The position numbers and the translations under genes were made by a program. A stretch of 46,476 nucleotides of DNA from Nocardia sienata NBRC 100364 (GTDB lineage: Bacteria > Actinomycetota > Actinomycetes > Mycobacteriales > Mycobacteriaceae), in NCBI RefSeq assembly GCF_001613205.1, contig NZ_BDBX01000048.1:1-46476 (forward strand), read 5' to 3'. Shown here piece after piece: positions 1-10,899 of the stretch (the stretch's first letter is position 1; each line of letters starts with the position of its first letter). The notes below the pieces were generated by a model, which saw only the letters and a list, made by a program, of their open reading frames with translations, did no database searches and was not told where the DNA came from.

Positions 1-101
1 CCCGTCTCGCTCCTGGGCCGAAGGTGCTCAAAGGTCGCCCTCTACGGACGGCCCACCGCACATCGCATGCGCCGAAGGCGCGAGTCTCGGCGGCTGAACA
101 G

Positions 102-142
102 CGAGACCAAGGGGGTCTCGACCCCGCGCGCCGAAGGCGCGC
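102..142. repeat. Two tandem hairpins upstream of mfd
   Basis: The first is a 7-bp stem, CGAGACC (102-108) with GGTCTCG (114-120), loop AAGGG. The second is GCGCGCC (126-132) with GGCGCGC (136-142), loop GAA. The core GCGCCGAAGGCGC also occurs at 69-81, and a one-base variant at 6083-6095. They may terminate a gene left of the window or be a small repeated palindrome. The rest of 1-206 shows no convincing gene. Confidence 0.5.
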
Positions 143-206
143 CATAAGCACAGATACACTCGGCTGGCCCGGTGGAATCGCTTTCGTTCGGCGTTCAGGA
201 GAGAAC

Positions 207-3817
<3,611 letters not shown>

Positions 3818-3821
<4 letters not shown>

Positions 3822-4573
3822 GCGACGCGCGTGCCGGCCGGCCGGAGCCGGGTGTGCTCGAATCGGAAACCGCTACCGTGGCCGCCGGATTGACCGAGGC
3901 GGTGGAGGTGATGGACCGGCTGTGGCGGTTCGGCGGCTGGGAGGTCACCCAGACCCACGATTCGCTGCGCCCGTATCTGCTCGAGGAGACCTACGAACTA
4001 CTCGACGCGATCCAGCAGGAGGACGCCGGGACGATCCGGGAGGAACTGGGTGATCTGCTGCTGCAGGTGCTGTTCCACTCGCGGATAGCCGAAGCGGCGG
4101 GTGAATTCACCATAGATGATGTGGCCGCCGCGCTGGTCGCCAAGCTGGTGAACCGGAGTCCGCACCTGGCCGCCGGACCGGACGAATACGGTTTCGGTGC
4201 GGCGGTCACGGTCGAGGAGAAAGTAGCGGCACAGGAAAAGGCCTGGGAGGAAAAGAAATCCGCGGAGAAGACGCGGCGTTCCTGCCTGGACGGTATCGCC
4301 ATGGCGCAACCGGCGCTGGCGCTGGCGGAGAAGATCTGTGCCCGTAGCGTACGGGCAGGTCTACCAGAGGAACTGATCCCGGATGATCTACGTATCGTCC
4401 ACCTGGGCGGTTCGGAGAGCGCCGAGGAGCGATTGCGTAAAGCCGCGCTGGCCTTCGCCACCGCGATCCGGCAGGCAGAGGACGCCGCCGAAATCGCCCG
4501 GGGCGCCCGGCTTCCGTTGTCCGCACCGGAATGGCTCGAGCACTGGCCGGCCGATATCCAGCGAGACCGCTGA
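3818..4573 (+). CDS. mazG: MazG-family nucleoside triphosphate pyrophosphohydrolase
   Basis: A 251-aa all-alpha NTP pyrophosphatase that hydrolyses (often damaged) NTPs or dNTPs to monophosphates and pyrophosphate. The metal-binding pattern is visible as 'EETYELLDAI' (about residues 51-60) followed by 'EELGDLLLQVLFHSRIA' (ExxD, about 70-86). A second helical segment begins at 'VEEKVAAQEKAWEEKK' (about 130). It is shorter than mycobacterial MazG (about 325 aa), lacking most of the N-terminal extension. Translation starts inside the mfd stop (ATGA), so it is the second gene of an mfd-mazG operon, which fits a shared genome-protection role. The next gene converges after 55 bp. Confidence 0.93.
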
Positions 4574-4628
4574 TCGGGGCCGTCCGCCCACTACCGGCAG
4601 CGGCAGTGCCCTCACCTGCACATGACGG

Positions 4629-5297
4629 CTAGGTATCGCGGCGCAGCGTGAACCAGAACGTCGGCACCGAGTTGGTGCCCGGTGTGACGTCGAGTAGTGC
4701 CCAGCCCGGGAACCTGGTGCGGAGCTCGTCGGCGGTGACACCCGCCGCCCACGACGAGACCTCGGGAACCGGATTGCCGAGCGACTCGGGGCCGTAGCCG
4801 AACATCAGCAACCGCGCGCCGGGAGCGGCTCGGCGGGTGAGTCCGGCGGCGTAGGCGTCACGGCGGTGCAGAGGAATTCCGCAGTAGCAGCTCAGGTCGA
4901 AGAACAGATCGAAGGGGCCGGACGCGTCCAGTTCGTCGAGACGGGTGGCGTCACCATGCAGGAGGCGTACCGCGACTCCTGCAGCCTCGGCCTTCGCTCT
5001 GGCCTGACCGACGGCGCTGTCGATCAGGTCGACCGCCGTCACCTCCCAGCCGTGCCGTGCGAGGTAGGTGGCGTTGGTCCCGGTGCCGCAGCCGAGTTCG
5101 AGGGCGCGGCCGGGCGGCAGCGTGTTCTGCCCCTCTACCAGGTCGACAAGCTCTGGTGGCGTCACTCCGGTGTCCCATGGTGCCTTGCCGGCGCGGTAGT
5201 AACCCTCCAGCGCGCGGTAGACCGACTCCTCTTCTCGGTCTTCGGGCGTCGTGGTCGAGTCGAGGCCGGATCGCTGGGTGGGGTGTGACCGGTCCAT
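4629..5297 (-). CDS. Class I SAM-dependent methyltransferase
   Basis: A 222-aa small-molecule-type methyltransferase. The SAM site is 'ALELGCGTGTNATYLA' (motif I), then 'VTAVDLID' with the acidic end of beta-2, 'LLHGDATRLDEL' and 'FDLFFDLSCYCGIP' (motif IV region). The substrate cannot be read from the sequence; the layout resembles TPMT/TehB-like enzymes acting on small thiols, oxyanions or drugs. The ATG at 5297 has GGAGG five bases upstream; the in-frame TTG 12 bases earlier lies in that SD and was rejected. It is divergent from a TetR regulator, with two palindromes in the 61-bp gap, so it is probably the regulator's target. Confidence 0.85.
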   Translation of the reverse strand: MDRSHPTQRSGLDSTTTPEDREEESVYRALEGYYRAGKAPWDTGVTPPELVDLVEGQNTLPPGRALELGCGTGTNATYLARHGWEVTAVDLIDSAVGQARAKAEAAGVAVRLLHGDATRLDELDASGPFDLFFDLSCYCGIPLHRRDAYAAGLTRRAAPGARLLMFGYGPESLGNPVPEVSSWAAGVTADELRTRFPGWALLDVTPGTNSVPTFWFTLRRDT

Positions 5298-5314
5298 CGT
5301 TTCCTCCAACTTAT

Positions 5315-5350
5315 TAGAGTTTCACTCTAGTGAATGTATCTAGAGATACA
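5315..5350. promoter_or_regulatory. Two palindromic operators between methyltransferase and TetR gene
   Basis: Palindrome A is TAGAGT-TTC-ACTCTA (5315-5329). Palindrome B is TGTATC-TAGA-GATACA (5335-5350). Both are perfect, sit in the divergent promoter gap and are AT-rich against the surroundings. The position fits autoregulation and control of the methyltransferase by the adjacent TetR protein, but which palindrome is bound is inference. Confidence 0.7.
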
Positions 5351-5358
5351 CTTGCACA

Positions 5359-5997
5359 ATGGAGAAGGTCAAGCGGCCGGACAAGCGAGGAGAGCGCGCA
5401 CGCCGCACCCGTGAGAAGATCGTCGAGGCGGCCCTCGAGCTGTTTCGCACGCAGGGATACGGCGCGACGAGCCTGCAGGAAGTAGCGGATCGGGCGGGTG
5501 TGGCCGTCCAGACGGTCTATTTCGTCTTCCACAACAAGCGCACGCTGTTCAAGGACGTCGTCGACACGTCCATCGCCGGGGACACCGAGCCGGTCGCCAC
5601 CATGGATCGTGAGTGGTTTCGCACCGCGTGCGCCGAGTCCACCGCGGCCGGGCAGCTGCGCGCGCATGTCCGCGGCACTCGCGAGATCCTGGGCCGGGTC
5701 GCCCCGATCATGCCGATGATCGCGGCTGCCGCAGCCACCGACCCCGAGATCGCCGCGCAATGGCCGAACGGCCCCGACCCGCGCTACACCGTGCAGTACG
5801 CAGCGGCCGAGGCCCTGGTCGGCAAGCCTGACGCTCGCCCCGGCCTCTCTGTCGATACGGCGGCGGACCTGTTGTTCGGCCTGCTCAGCCCGCAGCTCTA
5901 CCTGGTCTTCGTCCGTGACCGCGAGTGGTCACCGGACAGGTGGGAAGAGTGGGCCCGCGACGCGTTGATCTCCCAGCTCTGCGCCGATCCCGGCTGA
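5359..5997 (+). CDS. TetR/AcrR-family transcriptional regulator
   Basis: A 212-aa one-component repressor. The N-terminal helix-turn-helix domain is classical: 'TREKIVEAALELFRTQGYGATSLQEVADRAGVAVQTVYFVFHNKRTLF' spans roughly residues 13-60, written here only to name the family pattern (A-LE-LF-T-GY-ATS, then the recognition helix ending VYF-F-NK--LF). The C-terminal ligand domain is divergent and the ligand unknown. ATG at 5359 follows the operator region directly. It is divergent from the methyltransferase and converges on terD, so the methyltransferase is the likeliest target beside itself. Confidence 0.9.
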   Translation: MEKVKRPDKRGERARRTREKIVEAALELFRTQGYGATSLQEVADRAGVAVQTVYFVFHNKRTLFKDVVDTSIAGDTEPVATMDREWFRTACAESTAAGQLRAHVRGTREILGRVAPIMPMIAAAAATDPEIAAQWPNGPDPRYTVQYAAAEALVGKPDARPGLSVDTAADLLFGLLSPQLYLVFVRDREWSPDRWEEWARDALISQLCADPG

Positions 5998-6242
5998 GTA
6001 GGCGAATGTCACGATCGTCACCCGGCCGGCGATGCCGTGACCGGCCGCCGCCCGGCGCCGGGTGGCGAACGCCGAATATCGCGCGCTGAAGGCGCAACGG
6101 TGCAGTCTTCGACGCCATCGCCCTTCGGCTCGGTATCCGCCGCGGCGAATACCTCGAGGGACAACGCGGTGTGGCAGATCAGGTCGGAGCGGGCGGTGGA
6201 GATGGCCGGACCGGTGCGCGCCGGGGCCGCACTGTTCAGGAA

Positions 6243-6818
6243 TCAGACGTTGACGCCGTAATCGCGCGCGATTCCCGCCAGACCCGAGGCGTAGCCCTGA
6301 CCGATCGCCCGGAACTTCCATTCGCCCTGCCGGCGATAGAGCTCGCCGAACACCATGGCGGTTTCGGAGGAGGCGTCCTCGGAGAGGTCGTAGCGGGCCA
6401 GTTCGGCACCGGTGGAAAGATCGACCACCCGGATATAGGCGTTGCGGATCTGGCCGAAGGACTGACCGCGCTGGTCGGCATCGTGGATGGAGACCGGGAA
6501 GAAGATATTGGTGATCGTCTCCGGCGTATTGGCCAGGTCCACATTGATTACTTCGTCGTCACCGTCGCCCTCACCGGTGAGATTGTCACCCGTGTGCTCG
6601 ATGGTGCCCTCCGGGGAGCGGAGATTGTTGTAGAACACGAAATGCTGATCGGAGAGAACCTTCAGGTTCGGTCCGGTGGCCAGGGCGCTGGCATCCAGGT
6701 CGTAGTCGGCACCCACGGTGGTGCGCACATCCCAGCCGAGCCCGACGGCGATCTTGGTCAGGTTGGGGGCCTGCTTGGACAGCGAGACATTGCCGCCCTT
6801 GGCCAGATTGACGCTCAT
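6243..6818 (-). CDS. terD: TerD-family calcium-binding stress protein
   Basis: A 191-aa TerD-fold protein of the tellurite-resistance/chemical-stress family. It has the canonical start 'MSVNLAKGGNVSLSK', the calcium-site pattern 'GLGWDVR' and 'DYDLDASA', then 'FYNNLRSPEGTIEHTGDN' and 'GEGDGDDE' (second acidic calcium-binding stretch). Family members bind two Ca2+ and are linked to envelope stress and phage or tellurite resistance; the molecular role is not settled. The start is supported by GGAGAAC just before ATG. It stands alone here, without the terB/terC/terZ partners usual in larger ter clusters, and converges on the TetR gene. The 245-bp gap downstream contains only short GC-rich inverted repeats. 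Confidence 0.93.
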   Translation of the reverse strand: MSVNLAKGGNVSLSKQAPNLTKIAVGLGWDVRTTVGADYDLDASALATGPNLKVLSDQHFVFYNNLRSPEGTIEHTGDNLTGEGDGDDEVINVDLANTPETITNIFFPVSIHDADQRGQSFGQIRNAYIRVVDLSTGAELARYDLSEDASSETAMVFGELYRRQGEWKFRAIGQGYASGLAGIARDYGVNV

Positions 6819-7041
6819 GTTCTCCTTCCCGCGGCGCCGCGGCGCCCGATGATTACGGCGCCGGGGGCCCGGAGGTCACGGCACCGCGTGCACCGATGAG
6901 GTGGCCCGGCCGACGCCTGATGGTGAGCGCTGGGACGCGGGGGTTGTTACAGCGCCGGAGTCGCTCGCGTATCAGGTGCGGAAATGCCCGCTGGGCGAAG
7001 CTCCGAAGATTTCCGGCAGCAGCGCACCCGGGGCGTCCGGC

Positions 7042-7524
7042 TCAGATTTTCTCTTCGTTCTCCGCCCAGGACTTCAGCGTTGCCACCCGGTGTTCCAGGG
7101 CGCGCAGTTCGCTGTCGTCGAGCACCGTGCGCTGGATCCCCTGCGCGACAGCGAAAGCCGACTGCCGATGATCGTCGATCACGTCCACATCGAGGCGTAC
7201 CGCCACATAGTCGTCGGCGCCGGGCATCTCCTCGGCGATGACCTTGGCCGCGCCCCGGGCGCACAGCGCCACATTCCCGCCGCCCAGGATGAGCAGCGCC
7301 ACCTGCGGCCGCTCTCGTAACCGGGCCAGTGAGCCGCGATCGAATTTGAGACTCAACAGGATTCGCCGGTCGCCGGCGCGCACCGGCCACGACACCGGGA
7401 TGGCGTGCGGCGCGGGATCGGTGGTGACCAGAACCGCGATCGTCTCCTGCGGCCATTCCGGCAGCGCTTCCAGCTCGGGATGGTCGGTTGCGGGATTGTC
7501 CGCAGTGCTGATTCCGGCTGCCAT
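7042..7524 (-). CDS. PNPOx-like flavin/F420-binding fold protein
   Basis: A 160-aa split-barrel protein of the pyridoxamine 5'-phosphate oxidase-like superfamily. The first strands 'ETIAVLVTTDPAPHAIPVSW' and 'RRILLSLKFDRGSLARLRE' are typical of the flavin- or F420-binding barrel, and 'QVALLILGGGNVALCARGAA' continues it. In mycolic actinobacteria such proteins are usually F420-dependent reductases or haem/flavin-binding proteins of unknown substrate, so no specific reaction is assigned. GGAGGGG sits at a good distance from the ATG at 7524. It lies between terD and the flavodoxin on the same strand, with gaps over 220 bp on both sides, so it is probably a separate transcript. Confidence 0.8.
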   Translation of the reverse strand: MAAGISTADNPATDHPELEALPEWPQETIAVLVTTDPAPHAIPVSWPVRAGDRRILLSLKFDRGSLARLRERPQVALLILGGGNVALCARGAAKVIAEEMPGADDYVAVRLDVDVIDDHRQSAFAVAQGIQRTVLDDSELRALEHRVATLKSWAENEEKI

Positions 7525-7748
7525 ATCGTCCCCTCCTGGATCGACGTGGTGCGGCGGGGGTGTGCCGTACCACGTACCAGTCTAGAGGTCGGCGCCCACA
7601 CGCGCGGCGGAAGCACCGGCCCCGACCTGGGGTGAAACAGCCTGGTGTCGACCGGAAACCGTGGCAGCGCGGGCAAGGCCACCCTCAGAACGGGAGGTGG
7701 GCAAGGCCATTCGGGATGTCGGCGGCGGGCGGCCGGATACCGGCTGCG

Positions 7749-7773
7749 CTCACCGGTTTCCGGGGTCGGTGAG
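7749..7773 (-). terminator. Hairpin after flavodoxin
   Basis: CTCACCG (7749-7755) pairs with CGGTGAG (7767-7773) around an 11-base loop, starting directly after the flavodoxin stop codon. There is no U-tract. It is the likely 3' end of the Dap/MATE/flavodoxin operon. Confidence 0.5.
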
Positions 7774-8232
7774 TCAGGCGGGGGTGAGGATCGCGGACTC
7801 CAGGGGGAGGGTCCGGACCCATTCGCGACCCAGCACGGCGGCCTTGATCTCGCCGGAGGCGTCGTGGCGGGCGTGCTCGCCGATCTGCACACCGCCGAAC
7901 GCGGTGAGTTTCTCGGCGGCGATCTCCCCGCCCCGGTTGAATGTGTGGTCGTAGACCGAATCGCCGAGCCCGAACACCGCGAAACGCAGCCCGCTCAGAT
8001 CGGGACGATACGCATCGAGGGCCTCGAAGAACGGTTCGGCTCCGGTGGGTAGGTCGCCCTCGCCATAGGTGGAACACACGATGATGTGAAAGATCTCCGG
8101 CTCGAGTCCGGCGACGTCGAACTCGCTCATATCGAAGACGGAGACCTCGTGTTCGGCCAGTTCCTCGGCGATACCCTCGGCCACCGTCTCCGCTGTGCCC
8201 ATCTCCGAACCGAACAGGACGACGATCCGCAC
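7774..8232 (-). CDS. Flavodoxin (MioC-like)
   Basis: A 152-aa single-domain flavodoxin: an FMN electron carrier that often replaces ferredoxin when iron is scarce. The FMN phosphate loop is 'FGSEMGTAET' (residues 7-16), followed by the ring-binding loops 'STYGEGDLPTG' (about 54-64) and 'FGLGDSVYDHTFNRGG' (about 87-102). GTG at 8232 is the start. It lies 37 bp downstream of the MATE stop, and an iron-box-like sequence occupies that gap, so it may have its own iron-controlled promoter besides operon read-through. It could serve the operon's oxygenase or general iron-starvation metabolism. Confidence 0.88.
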   Translation of the reverse strand: MRIVVLFGSEMGTAETVAEGIAEELAEHEVSVFDMSEFDVAGLEPEIFHIIVCSTYGEGDLPTGAEPFFEALDAYRPDLSGLRFAVFGLGDSVYDHTFNRGGEIAAEKLTAFGGVQIGEHARHDASGEIKAAVLGREWVRTLPLESAILTPA

Positions 8233-8254
8233 CGCGTACTCCTTCCGCTCAAAC

Positions 8255-8273
8255 TTTGGAGAGGCAATCCTAA
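8255..8273 (-). promoter_or_regulatory. IdeR/DmdR-type iron box before flavodoxin
   Basis: Read on the plus strand, TTTGGAGAGGCAATCCTAA matches 14 of 19 positions of the actinobacterial iron-box consensus TTAGGTTAGGCTAACCTAA (my hand count). It overlaps the MATE stop codon and ends 22 bases before the flavodoxin GTG. Fe(II)-loaded IdeR/DmdR represses at such sites; binding here is inferred. Confidence 0.6.
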
Positions 8274-9709
8274 CTTATAGACTTCCGTCGTCGGGAAATG
8301 AGCAGTGCGTCGTGCTCGTCGAGCAGGCTGAAATATTTGCGCAGCATGAGTGCGGCCGTGGCGGCCAGGCCCGTGGTCAGGCCCCACCACACTCCTGCCG
8401 CGCCCAACCCGGCCGGGTACGCCAGCAGCAGTGCTGTCGGCAGTCCGACGATCCAGTAACCGACCACCGACAGCCGGAATCCGGCGTTGGTGGCCTGCAG
8501 GCCGCGCAGCAGCCCGGTGCCGATGTTCTGAGCCGCGTCGAAGAACTGCAGCACGATACCGATGAGCAGCAATGACCGGGCCAGCTCCACAGTCGCGGAG
8601 TCGGCTGGATCGAGGAACGGGCGCAGTACCAGGTCGGGGACCAGCACATAGGCCAGGCCGGTGACCAGCGTGACCGCCCCGGCGAACCGGAGCGCCAGCC
8701 GGGCCAGTCCCCGGGCGCGTACGGTCTCGTCACCGGCGACACTATGGCTGACCAGGACCGACGCGCCGTGCGAGATGCCGATGGCGACCTGGAAGACGAT
8801 GTAGATCACCTGGTACACCACATTGTGGGCGGCGAGCGCCGCGGGGCCGAGCGCACCCATGACCAGCGCCAGCACCGAGAACATCCCGGCTTCCGAACCG
8901 TAGGTGAGGGCGATGGGCGTACCCAGCCGCAGTTCGCCGCCCACGGTCGTCATCCGCACCGGCCACGGCCGAATCGGCAGGATGGCGCCGAGTTCGGGAT
9001 CGCGGCGCACCATCGTCGCGAACACGGCGAACATGAGCAAGAAGACCAGCGAGGTCGCCACCCCGACGCCGGTCAGGCCGAGCGCGGGCAATCCGGCCCA
9101 GCCGTGGATCAGCGCCAGCGCCAGCGCGAGGTTGACCACGATGGAACCGAGCGTCACCGCCAGCAGCGCCTGCGGCCGCTGCATCCCCACGGTGTACTGG
9201 CGCAGCACCTGGAACCACAGGCAGGGCAGCAGGCCGGGGGCCAGGGCGACCATGAGCGGCCGGGCCTGCGCCAGCACTCCGGCGTCCTGGCCGAGCCACT
9301 GCAGCGACCACCCCAACCCGATGAGTACCGCGCCGCCGAGCAGACCGGCGACGGTGGCGATCAGGAAACTCGACCGCACCACATCACGGACCTCGGGGCC
9401 GGGATCGTCGCCGCGTCTACCGGCGGCTCCCACCGCGGCCGCGATCTGGTTGCCGCTACCGGTGATCAACCCGACGCACATGGTGCGGATCTGGTTGAAC
9501 AGCACCAGGGCCAACCCGCCAGCGGCGACCGCCTGCACGCCGAGGCTGCCCATCAGGGCGATATTGGTGGTGGATACGGCGACCTGCGCCAGTTGGGTGA
9601 GCGCGATAGGAGCCGCCAGAGCGAGCAGGCCGGCCGGGGCGAGCAGGCCGGCCGGAGCGGCCGGGCGCCGGCTGTCGGGACGAATTCGCGAGAGGGGTGT
9701 GTTGATCAC
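8270..9709 (-). CDS. MATE-family efflux transporter (DinF-like)
   Basis: A 479-aa integral membrane antiporter with about twelve hydrophobic segments in two similar halves, for example 'LLALAAPIALTQLAQVAVS' at the N-terminus and 'GAGVWWGLTTGLAATAALML'-like segments near the C-terminus. The family exports small amphiphilic or zwitterionic compounds using a Na+ or H+ gradient. The GTG start at 9709 overlaps the stop of the SbnA-like gene (GTGA), so it is translationally coupled to the biosynthetic enzymes and is the obvious exporter of their product. The N-terminus has a duplicated 'PAGLLA' motif encoded by a short GC-rich direct repeat. The substrate is unknown. Confidence 0.9.
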   Translation of the reverse strand: MINTPLSRIRPDSRRPAAPAGLLAPAGLLALAAPIALTQLAQVAVSTTNIALMGSLGVQAVAAGGLALVLFNQIRTMCVGLITGSGNQIAAAVGAAGRRGDDPGPEVRDVVRSSFLIATVAGLLGGAVLIGLGWSLQWLGQDAGVLAQARPLMVALAPGLLPCLWFQVLRQYTVGMQRPQALLAVTLGSIVVNLALALALIHGWAGLPALGLTGVGVATSLVFLLMFAVFATMVRRDPELGAILPIRPWPVRMTTVGGELRLGTPIALTYGSEAGMFSVLALVMGALGPAALAAHNVVYQVIYIVFQVAIGISHGASVLVSHSVAGDETVRARGLARLALRFAGAVTLVTGLAYVLVPDLVLRPFLDPADSATVELARSLLLIGIVLQFFDAAQNIGTGLLRGLQATNAGFRLSVVGYWIVGLPTALLLAYPAGLGAAGVWWGLTTGLAATAALMLRKYFSLLDEHDALLISRRRKSIS

Positions 9710-10842
9710 CGGGCCCGCACCATAGTGTCCGATTCCTCCGTATGTTCGTGTTCGTCCGGTCGGCCGACTCGGACGGCGTGGGTATTCCCGGCCACGGCGT
9801 CGTTCAAAACGGCCGCCCTCACCGGATGATTGCCCCGGTCGGCGGGAGCGTAGCGCGTCAGCATGGCATGGACTTCACGTTCGGTTTCGGTATCGAGCAG
9901 TTCGCGGGCGGCCATCCAGTCGTCGTCGAAGACGGTGTCGAGATATTTCTCGCCGCCGTCGCAGACGATGGTGACCACGGTGGACCCGGCCGGGAACTCC
10001 TCGAGCCGGGTCAGCGCGGCATGGACCGAACCGCCCGCCGAACCGCCGAGCATCAGGCCCAGCCGCTGCGAGACCGCACGACAGGTGGCGAACGCGGCCC
10101 GGTCGGTCACTTTGACGCCCTCGTCGAGCAGGTCGTAGTCCACTGCCGTACCGATGGTGGCGCCGGGCGGAGTACCGGTGCCCGACTGCCAGTACGGCCC
10201 ACCCGGTCCGCCGAAGGCGATCGAACCGACCGGTTCCACGCCGATGACCCGTGGAACACAGCCCAGCTCTCGCAGCCGCGTCGCGGTACCGAACAGGGAA
10301 CCGCCGGTGCCGACCGCGGACAGCAGGATATCGACCCGGTCCACCTCGGCCAGTAATTCCTCGGCGACGGCGTAATAGCCCACGGCATTGGCGTCGTTGT
10401 TGTGCTGTTCGGTGAAGAACGCGCCGGGTTGGGCGGCCGCCAGCGCGGCCGCGTGATCCTCACGTGCCGAGGTCGCCAGGTTGTCGTCACCGTCGTCGGC
10501 GACGAATACCAGCTCCGCGCCCATTGCCCGCATCGCCCGTAATTTGTCCTTACTCGCGTGATGGTCGACTACCGCGGTGAAACGATAGCCGCGTTCGGCG
10601 GCGACCACCGCGAGACCGAGCCCGGTATTTCCGGATGTGGATTCGATGATATGTCCGCCCTCGCGCAGCAAACCCCGACGCTCCGCGTCGAGAACCATTT
10701 CCCGCGCCATCCGGATCTTGGCGGCGCCGGTGGGATTGAACTGTTCGAGCTTGAGGAGTAATCGAGTGCCGGACCCGGTGGCGGCCAATTCGAAGAGCGG
10801 GGTGCGGCCGATCAGGTCGGTGACACGGGTGACGAGGGACAT
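9706..10842 (-). CDS. sbnA-like: SbnA-like PLP-dependent 2,3-diaminopropionate precursor synthase
   Basis: A 378-aa fold-type II PLP enzyme of the cysteine synthase superfamily. The PLP lysine is K42 in 'FNPTGAAKIRMA', the carboxylate loop is 'STSGNTG' and the PLP phosphate loop is 'VGTGGSLFG'. Characterised SbnA condenses O-phospho-L-serine with L-glutamate to give N-(1-amino-1-carboxyl-2-ethyl)glutamate (ACEGA). Choosing SbnA over cysteine synthase rests mainly on the immediate SbnB-like partner. It has about 50 extra C-terminal residues, partly acidic and His-rich, beyond the usual 310-330. AGGAG precedes the ATG at 10842; 57 bp separate it from the decarboxylase gene upstream. It overlaps the MATE start. 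Confidence 0.83.
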   Translation of the reverse strand: MSLVTRVTDLIGRTPLFELAATGSGTRLLLKLEQFNPTGAAKIRMAREMVLDAERRGLLREGGHIIESTSGNTGLGLAVVAAERGYRFTAVVDHHASKDKLRAMRAMGAELVFVADDGDDNLATSAREDHAAALAAAQPGAFFTEQHNNDANAVGYYAVAEELLAEVDRVDILLSAVGTGGSLFGTATRLRELGCVPRVIGVEPVGSIAFGGPGGPYWQSGTGTPPGATIGTAVDYDLLDEGVKVTDRAAFATCRAVSQRLGLMLGGSAGGSVHAALTRLEEFPAGSTVVTIVCDGGEKYLDTVFDDDWMAARELLDTETEREVHAMLTRYAPADRGNHPVRAAVLNDAVAGNTHAVRVGRPDEHEHTEESDTMVRAR

Positions 10843-10899
10843 GGCGGATCTCCTGGGCGTCGATAACGGGTGATGCGTCGAGACCGGGGGCCGACGGTC

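Noticed and set aside
9706..10842. Plain cysteine synthase (CysK/CysM)
   Set aside because: It has the general fold, but lies in an operon with the SbnB-like enzyme and MATE exporter and carries a long C-terminal extension. SbnA-type function fits better, though the sequence alone cannot exclude it.
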